DNA from: Sambucus nigra
Taxonomy: Eukaryota > Streptophyta > Magnoliopsida > Dipsacales > Adoxaceae
Reading direction: 5' to 3'
NCBI GenBank assembly: GCA_949130495.1
Contig: OX422213.1
Span: forward strand, 541,663,467 to 541,727,466
Length of the DNA stretch: 64,000 nucleotides
Every line of letters begins with the position of its first letter. Within the stretch, counting starts at the first letter, position 1. Positions 34,835 through 46,827 of the stretch are shown piece by piece. Made by a program: the position numbers and the translations under genes. The notes under the pieces were generated by a model. That model saw only the letters and a list, made by a program, of their open reading frames with translations. It did not search any database and was not told the DNA's origin.

Positions 34835-37291
34835 TCATTCAAACCGAGTGTCCTTCATGAGAAGATTACTCAAAGGTCTAGCGATGGCGCTAAAGTCTTT
34901 GATAAATCTCCTATAAAATCCAGCATGGCCTAGGAAGGACCTTACATCTTTAAGCGATTTTGGCGGGGGTAACTTAACTATTACTTCTATTTTTGCTCGA
35001 TCAACCTCAATTCCCCTAGATGAGACTATGTGCCCTAGAACTACGCCCTCGGTGACCATAAAATGGCATTTTCCCCAATTTAGGACTAAGTCTTTTTCCA
35101 CACACCGGAATAGAACCCTTTCAAGATTAGTTAAACATTGGTCGAAAGATGGACCGAAAATGCTGAAATCGTCCATGAACACCTCAAGACCCTCTTTTAT
35201 CATGTCGGTAAAGAGACTTAGAATGCACCGTTGAAAAGTTGATGGCGCATTACATAGCCCAAAAGGCATACGTTTGTAGGAAAACCTACCAAACGGATAT
35301 GTAAAAGTCATCTTTTCTTGATCAAGTACATCCACTTCAATCTGATTATAGCCAGAATCCCCATCTAGGAAACAGTAGTAAGGATGGCCCACCACTCGTT
35401 CAATCACTTGATCGATGAACGAAAAGGGAAAACGATCTTTTCTGGTTCCGGCATTGAGATTTCTGTAGTCAATGCAAACACGCCACCCGGTGGTGGTGCG
35501 TTGAGGTATTAATTCTCCCTTAGCGTTTTCAACCCCGGTCATTCTCGAATTTTTCGGAACGACTTGAATTGGGCTCACCCATTTACTATCAGAAATGGGA
35601 TAGATAATCCCAGCATCTAGAAATTTGATGATTTTCGATCGAACTACATCTTTCATGGTTGGGTTTAGTCGCCTTTGTATCTCGCGTGAGGGCTTCACCT
35701 CTTCCTCGAGATGGATTTTATGGGTACAAATCAATGGACTTATACCTTTTAAATCAGCTATAGTCCAACCAAACGCACTTCTATGCTTCCGCAACATATT
35801 CAACAACATGCCCTCTTGCTCTTTTTTTAAACTGGAAGAAACAACAATAGGGAATGTATCATTATCTACCAGAAAAGCATATTTGACATGAGAGGGTAGT
35901 TTCTTTAACTCAAGACTAGGAAATCTATTTTCAGAGGGGATCATGGGTGACTCCATCGGGGCTAATTCTTCAAATATAAAAATCCAGTCAACATCTCTTA
36001 AATTCTCAAAACTCACTTCTTCTTGTAACCAAGTTTCCAACTCTTCCACCTCACGCTCAAACTCAGTATAAGAACTCTTATTCTCACCACCTTGCACTAA
36101 ACAAACTTCCAGTGCATCTCCTCCTATGATCTTCTCGATGTGTTCATCAACCGCCACTTCAATAAGATCCACCTCATGAATTTCATCCTCATCACCCATT
36201 TGGTTAGCGACATTGAAAATATTGGTCTCGAGAGTCATGCTTCCAAAAGTGAGTTGCATTTGTCCATTCCGTGTATTGATCAAAGCATTAGCAGTAGCTA
36301 AAAATGGACGGCCCAATATTATTGGAACATGATTTGTCGCATGGGGAAAAGGCTCAGTGTCCCAAATGACAAAATCAACCGGGAAGTAAAACGTGTCCAC
36401 TTGAACGATTACGTCCTCCATAACCCCACGAGGCACTTTCACTATTCGATCAACTATCTTTAGAGTGATTCGGGTAGGTTTTAGATCACTTAAATCAATC
36501 TGCTTATAAATAGAGTATGGAAGGATGTTCACACTCGCACCTAAGTCAAGCAATGTTTTTTCCACTAAACTCTCTCCTATGACACACGAAATTATAGGTG
36601 CACCGACATCCTTGAATTTTGGTGGAAGATCACTAAGAAGGACCGAGCTCACATTTTGTGCCAAGAAAACGTTCTTCTTCACCTTAAGCAGTCGTTTGAC
36701 AGTAAAAAGATCTTTGATGACCTTGGCGTATGCTGGAATTTGTTGGATAGCATCCAAAAATGGCAAGTTCAACTTTACTTGCTTCAAAACATCTAACACT
36801 TCCGTACGCGAAGCCCCTTTTTTGGGTGGTGCTAAGCGTTGAGGGAATGGAGCAGCAGTGGGCAGTTTTACTTCAACTTCAGGTTCAACTCCCTCATCTT
36901 TATCTTCCATGCGCAATGGAGTCTCCTCAGATTCTGGCGCTTCCTTAGCTTTAGATTCCTTGGGAAGTGTTGGCGCTATATTAATTACGCGACCACTACA
37001 GAGAGTAGTGACAACTTGACATTGTTCTGGAAAATCCGATGATGTGGAACTAACCGTGGTTTGTCCTTGGAGAGGGGGTCTTTGGCCTTGATCTGGGAAT
37101 TTACCCTTCTCCTGAGTATTCACTACAGATTGTAACCTAGAGATGCTAGTATGAATTTCCGTGAACATTCGATCATATTTAGCATTGCTCTCCTTTTGAG
37201 ATTGGATGAATTGATTCATATTATCTTCAAGAGATCGCCTAGGTGGAGCGACATACGGACCAGGAGGTGGTACCTGCATAGGAGCATGCAT
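34835..37291 (-). pseudogene. pol: Athila gag C-terminus, protease and reverse transcriptase, long open part
   Basis: An 818-codon open frame, the longest in the window. It begins with the proline-rich end of gag (from 37291). The protease part has the Athila-type active site LLDLGASVNILP (about 36552-36517) and ends with ILGRPFLATA (about 36320). RT follows: WVSPIQVVPK (about 35580), WRVCIDYRNLN (35485), YCFLDGDSGYNQIEV (35370), FGRFSYKRMPFGLCNAPSTF (about 35300) and the catalytic FMDD at 35179-35168, ending with FLGHAGFYRRFIKDFS. Upstream, a TAG five codons before 37291 separates it from the gag zinc knuckle; downstream a TGA at 34837-34835 stops it before RNase H. The domains themselves look intact. 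It fits Athila rather than Tat because of the protease motif, the primer site and the extra ORF. Confidence 0.9.
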
Positions 37292-38640
37292 CGGAGGGGC
37301 TAATTGCTAAAATTGAGGGGGTGGTAGTGGTAAAGTCACATGTGGGTTAGGATCCATCCCCCCTTGTGGTTGTCCATAATTGAAACCATGATGATTCCTC
37401 CAAGATTGATTGTATGCATTCCCTTGCGGTGCATTAAAATTTCTGCAAAACCCTCCTATCACCTCAACTTGTTCAGTGTACATTGCCTTGTATGCAGGGA
37501 TGGTAGGACATCCTTTGGTAGAATGACTAGCAACACAAATGGCACAAACTTTTTCTTTTCCTGATTGCACGGGTCCAGCTACTTCTTTAATCGCACTTCA
37601 AGCATGTCTTTGAAATTTTTTTCCAATTGGTCAAATTTACAATCTAACAAAGTATCCTTGTCCAAGTGATAAATACCGGACGCAGTAGGGAAGTTGAACA
37701 CTTGTCGATTTTTATTTTGACTATTGGGGTCAGAAACATCCCATGCTTGTGTAGTCTCCACTACATATTTCAGATGAGCCTCATCATCGCTGAAGTCTAA
37801 CTCCCAAAAAGGTCTTTCGCACATGGTCTGAACAAGTTGTTTAGATTCTAAAGTAAGCCCTTGATGGAAAAATGAAATAAGATGATGTTTTTCGAATCCA
37901 TGATGTGGGCAAGCACTAACTAACTCCTGAAATCTCTCCCAACACTTGTCGAAAGCCCCATTCTCATTTTGTCAAAAAGCTTGTATTTGAGCTTTGACAT
38001 AATTGGTTTTGTGTTATGGAAAGAATTTGGAGAGAAAATTGGTTTGCATATCTCGCCAAGATAAAACAGAATTCGGTAGTACTGACCATAGCCAAGTCTT
38101 GTCTTTATCCTTTAAGGAAAAAGGGAAAAGCTTTAACCGAATAACATCTTGTGGGAAAGCTTGGTCACCAAATGTCTCACATGCTTCTTCAAACTCTCTA
38201 ATATGGAGATATGGTTTTTCAGAATCCATCCCATGAAATATGGGAAGAATTTGAATCATACCATTTCGAAAGTGGAACTGACCGGCATTAGACGAAAGTA
38301 AAATGCAACCAGGGGTAACAGTTCACTCTGGAAATAAAAGTTCTTTTATGGGAAGATATGGTATCTCTTACTCTCCGGCACCAACACCAACACTACCGTG
38401 CACAGACATATTGCTACCAAAAGATTCAGAATTCACACTCGGTGTTTGACTCAAGGTGTGACTTGTGATTGAATTATTCGGCGAAGGAGGTGGAACCCAA
38501 AAATGAGGAGAATTAGTGGTGTGAGAATTTTTAGAATTTTCTTCAGCAATAGGATTTTCGTGAACTTGGGTGGGAGATGAATTCTACATGTAAGCGCATA
38601 AGAGATGAGCTGAAAATTACTATTTTTTTTTAGAATGGAA
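37292..38640 (-). pseudogene. gag: Athila gag N-terminal and knuckle part, broken
   Basis: Capsid and nucleocapsid. The frame 38259-38014 has the Retrotrans_gag core with HIREFEEACETFGDQ, KLFPFSLKDKDKTWLW and FLSKFFP. The frame 37824-37579 continues (LEKNFKDMLEVRL), then a frameshift near 37575. The frame 37570-37307 carries a zinc knuckle CAICVASHSTKGC, with three rather than four residues between the second Cys and the His. A TAG at 37309-37307 separates it from the long pol frame. The N-terminal 120 codons (38640-38260) are heavily decayed. Confidence 0.8.
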
Positions 38641-38687
38641 ATCACCTTAGGGTTAAAATCACTTTCCTAAAAAGTGCCAATTGACGA

Positions 38688-38705
38688 TCCCCGGCAACGG
38701 TGCCA
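38688..38705 (-). promoter_or_regulatory. Athila primer-binding site (tRNA-Asp type)
   Basis: On the minus strand, six bases after the LTR end, the sequence reads TGGCACCGTTGCCGGGGA. It differs by one base from the TGGCGCCGTTGCCGGGGA site characteristic of Athila elements. Confidence 0.9.
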
Positions 38706-38711
38706 AAAACT

Positions 38712-40318
38712 TGACGCGATAGAGAATTTATCTTAGAAAGGCGTTCTATCTAGGCTCAAGTGCAAGCCTGTCGCGTTAGTAATAATTCAACAAGTCGGGA
38801 TCGTATCCACAGGGATAAAAAATTAACAATTTTGAGTAACGTAGGAATAGTTATTTAACCTTGAAATGGTTCCTCCACAGAAGAGTAAATATAATTGATG
38901 GTTGTAAATATCCACTTGGGATGAAATAAAATGTGCACAAAGACACTAAGAATTATAAAGAAATTAGATTTGAAAATGAGAGAAAATAGGGTGGAGTACA
39001 ATCCCTCAAACGTTAACGAATTACCGTATAGAATACTAGAATTGTGAATTGAAATTTTTGACTAAATCCAGTCTTTATAGATCCTAAGCATTACATATAT
39101 GAAGGATATAGCCCGCATCATATGAAATCAAAGGTAAATACAAAGCGGTGAATGGACAATTACACTTGCATAGTGATCTTAAACATCCCAAGTACCTAGG
39201 GAAAGAGAGATTAAAATATCGGCTATATTCGTATAATTTCCATACACAATTCGGTCAATATTTAATTTTCCCTCTATTTTCTACATGGATCATTCACCTC
39301 GGGATGAGTTCATGTACCCCAACCCTTGAGAATTTAGCTAGACATGGTTTTACTAGAAAACAAATTCATACATGGAATTATAGATCTAACAAACATTGTT
39401 AAAAAATTGCAAAACAATTGAGGAATAAAGTAGAGAATAAATAAGAGAATGGAAATTTTACACTCGTATTCAGCAACAGGAAAAACAAATGAACTTGAAT
39501 CCCGAAAACGTCCTCTTTCTCAACCTTACAAACTAGGGTTTATGAAAACTTCTACCAAAGACAACTAATAATATTTTTTAACTTCTGAATTTCTCTCTCT
39601 AATTCGACTCCTCTGGAATGAGGTAGGGCTTGGTCTTTTATAGAATCAACTAGCACGAATTTGACAGCTACAATCGTTGGCTGCGCAAGATTCTGCAAGA
39701 TATGCACCTCTTGATCTTTATAATTAATGCCAGGATTTCGCACACCCGGACCGATCCGGATCCCCTTGGATCGGTTCATTTCTCAAGCAACTGGATCGGT
39801 TCTTTTTTAATTCTACCGAATCGGTTCGGATCCCATCGGACCGGTTCTTCTTTCATCGATTCGGCATCCATCTGGGGTCTATTGGAATGGTGGCATTTCG
39901 GATCGATCCGAAATATACCGGATCGGTCCGATTTTCTTCAATGTTGACTCTTTCTTTCCATCTTTGACTAGCCATAACTTTTTATCTCGAGCTCCGATTT
40001 GAGTGTCGACTCTTCTGATGCTCTTGTGAAATCAAGATCTTCAACTTCCCTTTAGGCGTCGAATCCGAACTTCAGGTATAAATTTATGCATTTTCCCTTT
40101 GACTTTTCTTCCTTTGTTCTTTTCCTTTCTTCCGATTTCTTTCTCTCTTTTCTTGCACTAAATTCCTGTAAAATCCATTAGAAATACACGAAACTCGGGG
40201 TACTTGTTAGAAATAGTCAATGGCAATGATATGGAATAAAAACGATTCAATTACCTTGTTCGAGATATCAAAATCACTAACTTAAGGGGCTAAATTCAGA
40301 ATAATTTATGCTTGGTCA
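38712..40318 (-). repeat. Athila 5' LTR (1607 bp)
   Basis: Ends TGACGCGATAGAG at 38712 and TTGGTCA at 40318. It carries the GGATCGGT cluster at 39746-39931. ORFs inside it (39148-39402, 39702-39947) also occur in the other LTR and are not genes. Confidence 0.88.
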
Positions 40319-40323
40319 CCTGG

Positions 40324-41900
40324 ATTTTATAATGATCTTTCGGGTGGGTGATGGTGCCCAAGGGTGGTGGGTTTTTTTTGATTTGGGAGTGCTTCCTTAT
40401 CCCCAATTTGTGATGAATGGGGGCTATCAAGATGGATGGGTTGGTGTTAGGGATGACAACCGGTCTGGTTTGGGGCAAGTTTGCTAACACCATAACGTTC
40501 TGCATGAGTTTTTTAAACTGTCGCGCATCATGACCCATGATGGATTTATTATAACATGTTCTGAACTCGACTAAGTGTAAACCACCTAACCCCCTCGGCT
40601 CGTGTCCCCTCCCCGTTTATATTACACCCCATGTTAAATCCACATACATAATTTTATCTATCCATATATAAGATTTTGGTGTTAAATATATTAAAGAAGT
40701 ATATTTAAGTAAATTGAAGAAATAATAGGAGTGTTTGATAGGGCGTTGGTGCCGGGGTTGGGATGATATGGTTGTGGGTTGTTGGTGACATTCAGTTTTG
40801 GTAGGATGGATAACCTCACGGCCTAGAAATTCTCAGTAATGTGGTCGAGTCCTTAATAAAACTCGCAATGGGCGTCGACCCGCCAGTTCTTATCTGTGAA
40901 TGCTGGGAATGGTATAGGGTTGCGAGGTCGGAAGTGACCTTCCATTTTCAGGGTGGCATATACCCCAGTTATCGGGAGCTTGAAAGTTAGTGAGTTGTAT
41001 GAGTTAAGATCTGAACTCTTTTGAAGGAAGCATAACTTGGTAGTTTGAGGAAAGGGGTCCTTGTTGAAAAAGTGTAGCGATGGCTTGGGATATATTAAGA
41101 ACTGTACGTGATTTTAGTTCCTGAAAGATTAGGAGTGTGGTGATATGAGATGTAAAAGCTTCAGGTGAGGTTTTTCGGACAAAAAATGGTTTGCAACTTG
41201 ATAAGGTTCATTAGTAGATTTTGTAGACCTAGTAACCAAAATCTCCTCAATCATAATACCAATGTAGTTGATTTCTTTGGAGTTAGGGATCTAGGTGAGC
41301 CGTAGTTCATTTAGTATTTCTTTTCAGAGGTTCCTGATTATGATCTTTATCTAGTCATTTTCAAGGGGTAGTTGATCATTTGATCGACTTTCTCTCTCCA
41401 ATGAGTGAAAAAAGCACCAATTGTCTCTCTCGCCTCTTGCTTCAATATTTCTAAGTCTTTATGGGATATAAAAAGTTCCTCCTTGTATTCGTATTCCTAT
41501 AGGAAAGCACAATATATTTTAGTCCCATATACCAGGTAAAGGATCCTATGGACAAAGTGGAAGAGAACATGATCTCTATAACCCATAGTCCTACATTTCA
41601 GACCTACATTTTAAGGTGGTAGTTGAATAAGTGGGCAATTGGGGAGACCCGTCCTTTATAGGTTTTGAAGACCGACATCTTGAATTTCTATGGAAATAGG
41701 TCTTCAGGATATATGTCCATCTTCTTGATGTTCTTAAGGCCATTGGTAGTTTGAATTTTACTAATAGTTTCCTAAAGTAGACTTAGTTGATATTGGACCT
41801 ACATGATCTCCTCATTTTTATGTGGGGTCATAAATTTTCTGTCCAGTGGGGGAGCTAAAGATTTTGGATCGTGAGGGTTGTGTAAGGCAATGTGTGGGTA
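40324..41900 (-). pseudogene. gag: Ogre/Tat-like gag, decayed
   Basis: Capsid protein of the host element of the Athila insertion. The minus strand at about 41740-41520 reads YPEDLFP, KFKMSVFKTYKGRVSPIAHL, FNYHLKM and, after an interruption, FSSTLSIGSFTWYMGL. This is the gag core of Tat/Ogre elements in correct order (PPKFK..F..Y.G...P..H; SL.G.A..WY). KDLEILKQEARE and FFTHWRE follow (about 41460-41390). The C-terminal frame (40538-40324) has CYNKSIMGHDARQFKKL, a degenerate knuckle, and NTNPSILIAPIHHKLG, like the NP.P.H linker of Ogre. Several stops break it. It ends at the Athila target site, CCTGG. Confidence 0.7.
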
Positions 41901-43371
41901 CTCGGGGTACGACCGATAGGGTTTAAAATATCTGTGTGGGGAACAAGGTATAGGAGTGATATTCACCAACATTTTTAGGGAGAATCTAGGCTAGTACTAG
42001 TGTAGGTAGATCCTGGGATTAGATGGTATTGATTCAAGCATAGTAGTGGCCTATTATAGGAAGACTTATGAAAAATTTAGGCCCCTAATCTCAGACTGCA
42101 TGGTATTTTTTGAGGCGGATATGGTCTTAAGTTATCTCAAAATCCAATTCATTGCGTATGAAGCCTGATCTTCTTTATTGGACATGGATATTTATATGAA
42201 TAAGGCTTGTCAATTATGGGTGGGGAGCTCACTGATGAAACCAAAATGACAACATGGAGTGAGTACTCGATCTTTGAGGGTATGAATTTAGTGTGATCTC
42301 TCTTCTAATAACAATAGCCTTGCAAAACAATTCAGGAAGATTTGGTTTAGGCTTTTTCATACAAAAGAACTAATGGAAGGATAACACAAAGGGGAGAAGT
42401 ACTCATATATGTATAATATTTTCTTATGCAATTATTTTGTCTACTTTTAACCGTATGTGGATGGTATTTTATTTGTTGTAGCTTTTGTTTGGTTGTGTCT
42501 TCTGAGGGGAAGAACTGAACAAAATCCTGTTGGATTTAGATAAGTAGGGGTGAGCTATCATTTTTCGTATGTGAAGCGAACGAGTAATAAATTTCAACCT
42601 ATTATTTTATCAAATTAAAAAGTGGTTAGGGTAATCCAACGTATGGTAAATATGTTGTGGAGATAACTTGCGAATTCATATTGTTTATGGTCCACCTAAA
42701 AATGGGAAGACATTCAGACTGAAATCCGAGGGGTTTTGGACCAGCTTTCGGCCATATGATAATTTTATAATTTTATTTTATCAAAGCTAATGACCTATAA
42801 GTATCTGTGTTTTTTGTGCAATGGGGTGCGTTCTTAAATCTTTTTCTTTATGAAAAGGGATATGTGACTCAGTTATCGGTGGATCACTTTCATTGCTATG
42901 GATCATGTTATACTAAGCTTTTTGGACTAAACGACCTTTACGGTATGTAAAAAAATATTTTAACCTAGTACTGAACAGCTGTGAAATCGTACTCTATATA
43001 ACTAATTATTGAACAAACTTCAAATGTACCTTGTCATCGAGACTTTGGAATCAAGAGAGAAGTTGGCGAAAAGAGTGAGATTTCATCGGTGATTAGCCTT
43101 TAGGGAAATGACTTTTCAAAAGTACGAATTTCAGTAAAGGAATAGATTTCTATAAAGTACAAACTTCTCTTAGGGAGATGTGACATTTTGAAATTATGAT
43201 CCTCTTTTTTGAGTGAAGAAACTTTTCTAAGGTACGAACTCCTTCTCGCCAATCGCTTTTGTTCTCGAGGGTATATGGTTTAAATAATATGATAATCAAG
43301 ACTATACAATGCATGATGTAAAAAAATGTAATTTTATTTTACATACTTAGATATTTATTTTATTCAAGGTC
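41901..43371 (-). other. 5' part of the Ogre-like element, unrecognised
   Basis: Mostly stops in all frames. Short minus-strand patches (SEIRGLNF near 42090) could be the gag N-terminus. No LTR terminus or primer site of the minus-strand element is visible before the Tat LTR at 43372, so the 5' end is lost or too decayed. Shared words at 43080-43260 (AAGTACGAA and ACTTTTC/TAAGG) hint at a short degenerate repeat. Confidence 0.35.
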
Positions 43372-43849
43372 AGTTGATACCAAAAATTATCCTGCTACGT
43401 GGACCATTCATGTATGAACAGGTGTTATCCATCTGGGCATTAATCCAAGTCAGCAACGATGAGTCACCGATCAACTGAAGGAATGTCGACCAACAGGTTA
43501 AAGAAGCCCGACTAACACTAGGAAGATTGACCAACATTGACAGTAAATCGCCAATGATTGTATAAATTATTAACATTATACAAATGTGAACTCCTATGTT
43601 ATAAAGGCATTCCATACTTTAATATTCCTACTCTTGTACACCCTCAAGGGGCTATAAATACATTTTAAAGCCTACATCCAAGGGACATGAAAATCGAGAC
43701 AAGTGTAAATTGAACAAGCCCAAGGCAATTACACAACAGTGGACGTAGGGTTTCCTTTTTCAGCCGAACCACTTAAAAATCCTTTATCTCCTTTTCTTAT
43801 ATTTATATGTGAACAATCAATTAGATAAATCTAGTTTTTTGCATCAACA
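43372..43849 (+). repeat. Tat-lineage 5' LTR (about 478 bp), plus orientation
   Basis: It ends GCATCAACA at 43849 next to a primer site. The start is AGTTGATACCAAAAATT, comparable to TGTTGACACAAAAATTC of the 22687-23202 LTR, with the terminal T apparently changed to A. A TATA-like GGCTATAAATAC is at 43650. No matching 3' LTR was found to the right. Confidence 0.7.
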
Positions 43850-43851
43850 TA

Positions 43852-43871
43852 TTGGCTTCGTCTGTTGGAAC
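43852..43871 (+). promoter_or_regulatory. Tat element primer-binding site
   Basis: TTGGCTTCGTCTGTTGGAAC lies two bases after the LTR. It matches the Tat-type TTGGCGCCGTCTGTGGGAA site except for three changes, among them two consecutive bases (TT for GC). Confidence 0.75.
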
Positions 43872-43907
43872 GTATTTCTAATCGTTCTCATTCGTTTAAA
43901 CACTTAG

Positions 43908-45433
43908 ATGCCTAATATTCCTGAATCAAGTCTTATAAACGATAGCATTCTGCCTATCCCTTTTGCCCCACCAGTAGCGAATGAATTAACTAGAATTCTG
44001 GTCAGTATTGCAAGAGGCCAAGAGACTATACAGGACATTATTAGGAAACTCGAGCAAACTCTTCAACTAGGAGCATCTACTCTATCTGCCCGTGAAAATA
44101 TGCTGCCACCACCACCAAGAGGTGGCAAGCAAAGTTAGTCAAGAACCATAGGAGATACTTCCTATCATCCAGGGTTAAATTCATTACTCAGGGGGTCAGA
44201 ATCCTTCAATACACAATCCTACTCTCCAAAGGGGATAAGTTCTTTAGAAAGGCTAAGTCAGGCTTCTCCCTTAGATCATTTGGGACCCAAGGGGAACATA
44301 AATGTTCCTATGGCAATGTGGGAAAACACCCATTAACCATATGATCGAAGGTAAGGCTTTACCCAATCTAGATCAGACGCTCGACGTACTGCTCGAGATG
44401 AGCAACAATCCCAAGAAGAGAGTTCGACGAACAACAAAACAACAATGCATAGGATTAATGCTGGTAACAACGCTTGGAAAGGTTCTATCTAGAGATTGTA
44501 GGACAGGCTAGGAGAGATGGCTAAGGCTAAAAAACCAATATAAAAAAGCTTTGTAAAAGGATATCCCTTCATAAAAGCAATTGTGTATTCCCCACTCCAG
44601 TAAAGTTCAAAGCTCCAGTGGTTACACCCAAATATGATGAGAAAACTGACCCAGTCCTCGATATAGAATAATACCAAGCAGTCGTCGATATTTATGCAGT
44701 TCCCGATGAAATAAGGTGTAGAGCATTTTTTGAAATAATTACTAGGTCTGCCCAAATCTGGTACAATAGCCTTCCTAGGGGATAGATTTCCAGCTTCAAC
44801 CTGTTGGCCGAACTATTTATTAGAAACTTTTGTTTTGGATCCAAGCCTGTAAAAAGGGTAGCATATTTACTCAGTGTGTGATAGAAGGAAAGAGAGAGCA
44901 CCAGGGACTACATCACTCGTTTCAATAACGAGAAGCTGGAGGTTATGAATTATAAGGAGAAAACTACTATAACATCCCTTATAAGTGGATTTCTCCCTGG
45001 CAAGCTCTATTATACAATTGCTAAGGATCACCCAAAGACCATGGCAGAACTGATGGCCAAAGAAGACTAAATCATGAATGCCGAGGAAGCAATGGCAACC
45101 AAGTGGAGCTCGGGAGTAAAAGCCGAAGGCAAAAATGACAAGAAGGATCACAAATATTGCAAGGAGCACAAGGAATAAAAATATAAAGGATTTGTGGAAA
45201 GGCTCAAGAAGTATAACAGCTACACTCCACTAACCATGGGAATTCATCATGTTTTGGAGGAAATCAAACACAACAAAGAGTTCCGTTGGCCTGATAAGTT
45301 GAGGAGTTCCCCTACCAAGAGGGACAAAACTAAGTACTGTGAGTTCAATATAGACCATGGTCACACTATGGATCGTTGTATTACCCTTCAAAATAATATT
45401 AAAACTCTCATCCGAAGAGGAAAATTAAATTAG
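43908..45433 (+). pseudogene. gag: Tat gag, decayed
   Basis: It starts with an ATG at 43908 and an open frame of 76 codons with ELTRILVSIARGQETIQDII, a typical helical N-terminus. The capsid core follows with several stops: YDEKTDPVLDI (about 44632), IRCRAFFEIITRSAQIWYNS (about 44710), RESTRDYITRFNNEKLEV (about 44895) and ISGFLPGKLYYTI (about 44980). The frame 45194-45433 has KYNSYTPLTMGIHHVLEEIK and the knuckle-like KYCEFNIDHGHTMDRC, then LIRRGKLN. The order and motifs are those of Tat-lineage gag. At least eight stops or shifts are present. An antisense ORF at 44489-45169 is a shadow. Confidence 0.8.
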
Positions 45434-45473
45434 TTTATTAATCGGTAGAATAATAAAGGAGCTCGGAACAGAT

Positions 45474-46048
45474 TAAAATCTCCTTGTAGACCTAGAGAGG
45501 ATAAGAAGAGAGCTCATAATGATGTCCATGATTATGATCCCGACTTACCCAAAAGTCCTCGACAATCGAAACACAAGGTTTTCAGACTCAGTTTTGGTTC
45601 TTTTGATTGCCAAATGATTATAGGTGGAGATACAGGAGGAGGAGATCATACAGCTGAACGAAAAGCTTACCTCAATGAGGCTCAAGCTTGCTTGTACATA
45701 CAGAGGATAAATATTTTCGAGGAAGATAGGCCAAGGAAGGTTAACCAAGATAAAATGGTGATAGAATTTTCTAAAAATGACCTATCAGGAGTACTGTACC
45801 CTCATAATGACCCTATGGTAATCAAAATTAGAAAGGAAGATATCAATGTCTCTAGAGTGCTAATAGATATGGCAGCTAGGTAGATATCATGTTATATCCT
45901 TATTTCAGTAGCTTGAACTTTAAGCTCGGCCAATTAGATCCCTATCATCGACCACTAATAGGTTTTGCGGGTAAGCAAGTCTTCCCTTTAGGAACCATTA
46001 AGATGGAAGCGATGATTGGCACATGGCCAGTCAACCGAACAGAGAAAA
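45474..46048 (+). pseudogene. pol: Tat protease, N-terminal part, interrupted by the CACTA transposon
   Basis: Reads GGDTGGGDHTAERKAYL (45620), VIEFSKNDLSGVLYPHNDPM (45757-45816), VLIDMAAR then a stop (45862-45885), and DPYHRPLIGFAGKQVFPLGT (about 45940). This is the Tat retropepsin in proper order. The active site, normally D-T-G, reads D-M-A and is followed by a stop, so it was dead before or independently of the transposon. The domain breaks at 46048 and resumes at 52889. Confidence 0.75.
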
Positions 46049-46325
46049 CACTACACCAAATTTGCCGAATTATCAAGGTCATTGACCTTGACAAATCCAA
46101 CTTGTCAAGGTCAATGACCGTGACATTTCGAGGCAAGACAACTTTTTTTGTCACGATCGTGTCACGGTCGTGTCGCGGTCAATGACCGTGACACATTTGT
46201 CACGGTTATGAACCGTGACTAAGCCGTGACCCTTTTTAAAAAATTGTCACGGTCATTGACCGTGACACATCCGTGACAACTTTGTGTCACGGACGTGTCA
46301 CGGTCAATGATCGTGGCAATTCTAG
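46049..46325. repeat. CACTA left terminal and subterminal repeats
   Basis: A terminal inverted repeat of about 28 bases is followed by about six palindromes of the GTCACGGTCATTGACCGTGAC type at roughly 46070, 46098, 46169, 46199, 46246 and 46297. Subterminal repeats are the usual binding sites of the TNPA-like factor in En/Spm elements. Confidence 0.85.
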
Positions 46326-46827
46326 GTAGAATTTAGAAAAAATCTGCTGCGCATTATGGCCACTGCCACTGCCCAGCAGTATAGTTGTACCTGTTATAGC
46401 AACGTTGTACCTGTTCCAAACAAACTAAAGATAATGCAAATATATATTCAAAATAGAAACTATTTAAGAAGAAACAACATCACCATCAATTATCTCAAAT
46501 CTATAAACTATTTGCATGGAAAAGAGATTTTGTACCGTGACGCTCGGGGACACCTCCTTATCCTTTCCTTCTCGTTCGAATAGCCACATAAGTATAGAGC
46601 ATATGTGGCCTACCCTTAGGGCCACTCCTTGTCCCCTAAATTGAAATAAAGAAAAATTAGTATCCGCCCCTCAAATATAGATAAATATAAATCGTAATTA
46701 AAATCGAAATCGAAATTAACATATAAATATAAATACATTACCTGTAGTGTCACTCAAATGGCTAACTTGAGCTCATATGGCACCTCCTTCCAACTAATGT
46801 ACCCCGGGCAATCGTGTCAAATATAAT

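Larger units (their letters stand above)
27951..40318 (-). mobile_element. Athila-type Ty3/gypsy retrotransposon, complete structure, decayed coding
   Basis: It is 12.4 kb, flanked by CCTGG (27946-27950 and 40319-40323). On the minus strand it has: 5' LTR 40318-38712, tRNA-Asp type primer site 38705-38688, gag, protease, RT, RNase H, integrase to 33014, an extra ORF 32435-31416, a 1.9-kb 3' non-coding part, and 3' LTR 29556-27951. The LTRs are 1607 and 1606 bp. A hand comparison of their first 235 bases shows roughly 18 differences, so the insertion is not recent. It is inserted in the same orientation into the gag-protease junction of an Ogre-like element. Confidence 0.9.

Noticed and set aside
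38456..38645. 64-codon minus-strand ORF after the Athila primer site as a separate leader gene
   Set aside because: It is the decayed N-terminal region of gag and has no independent support.
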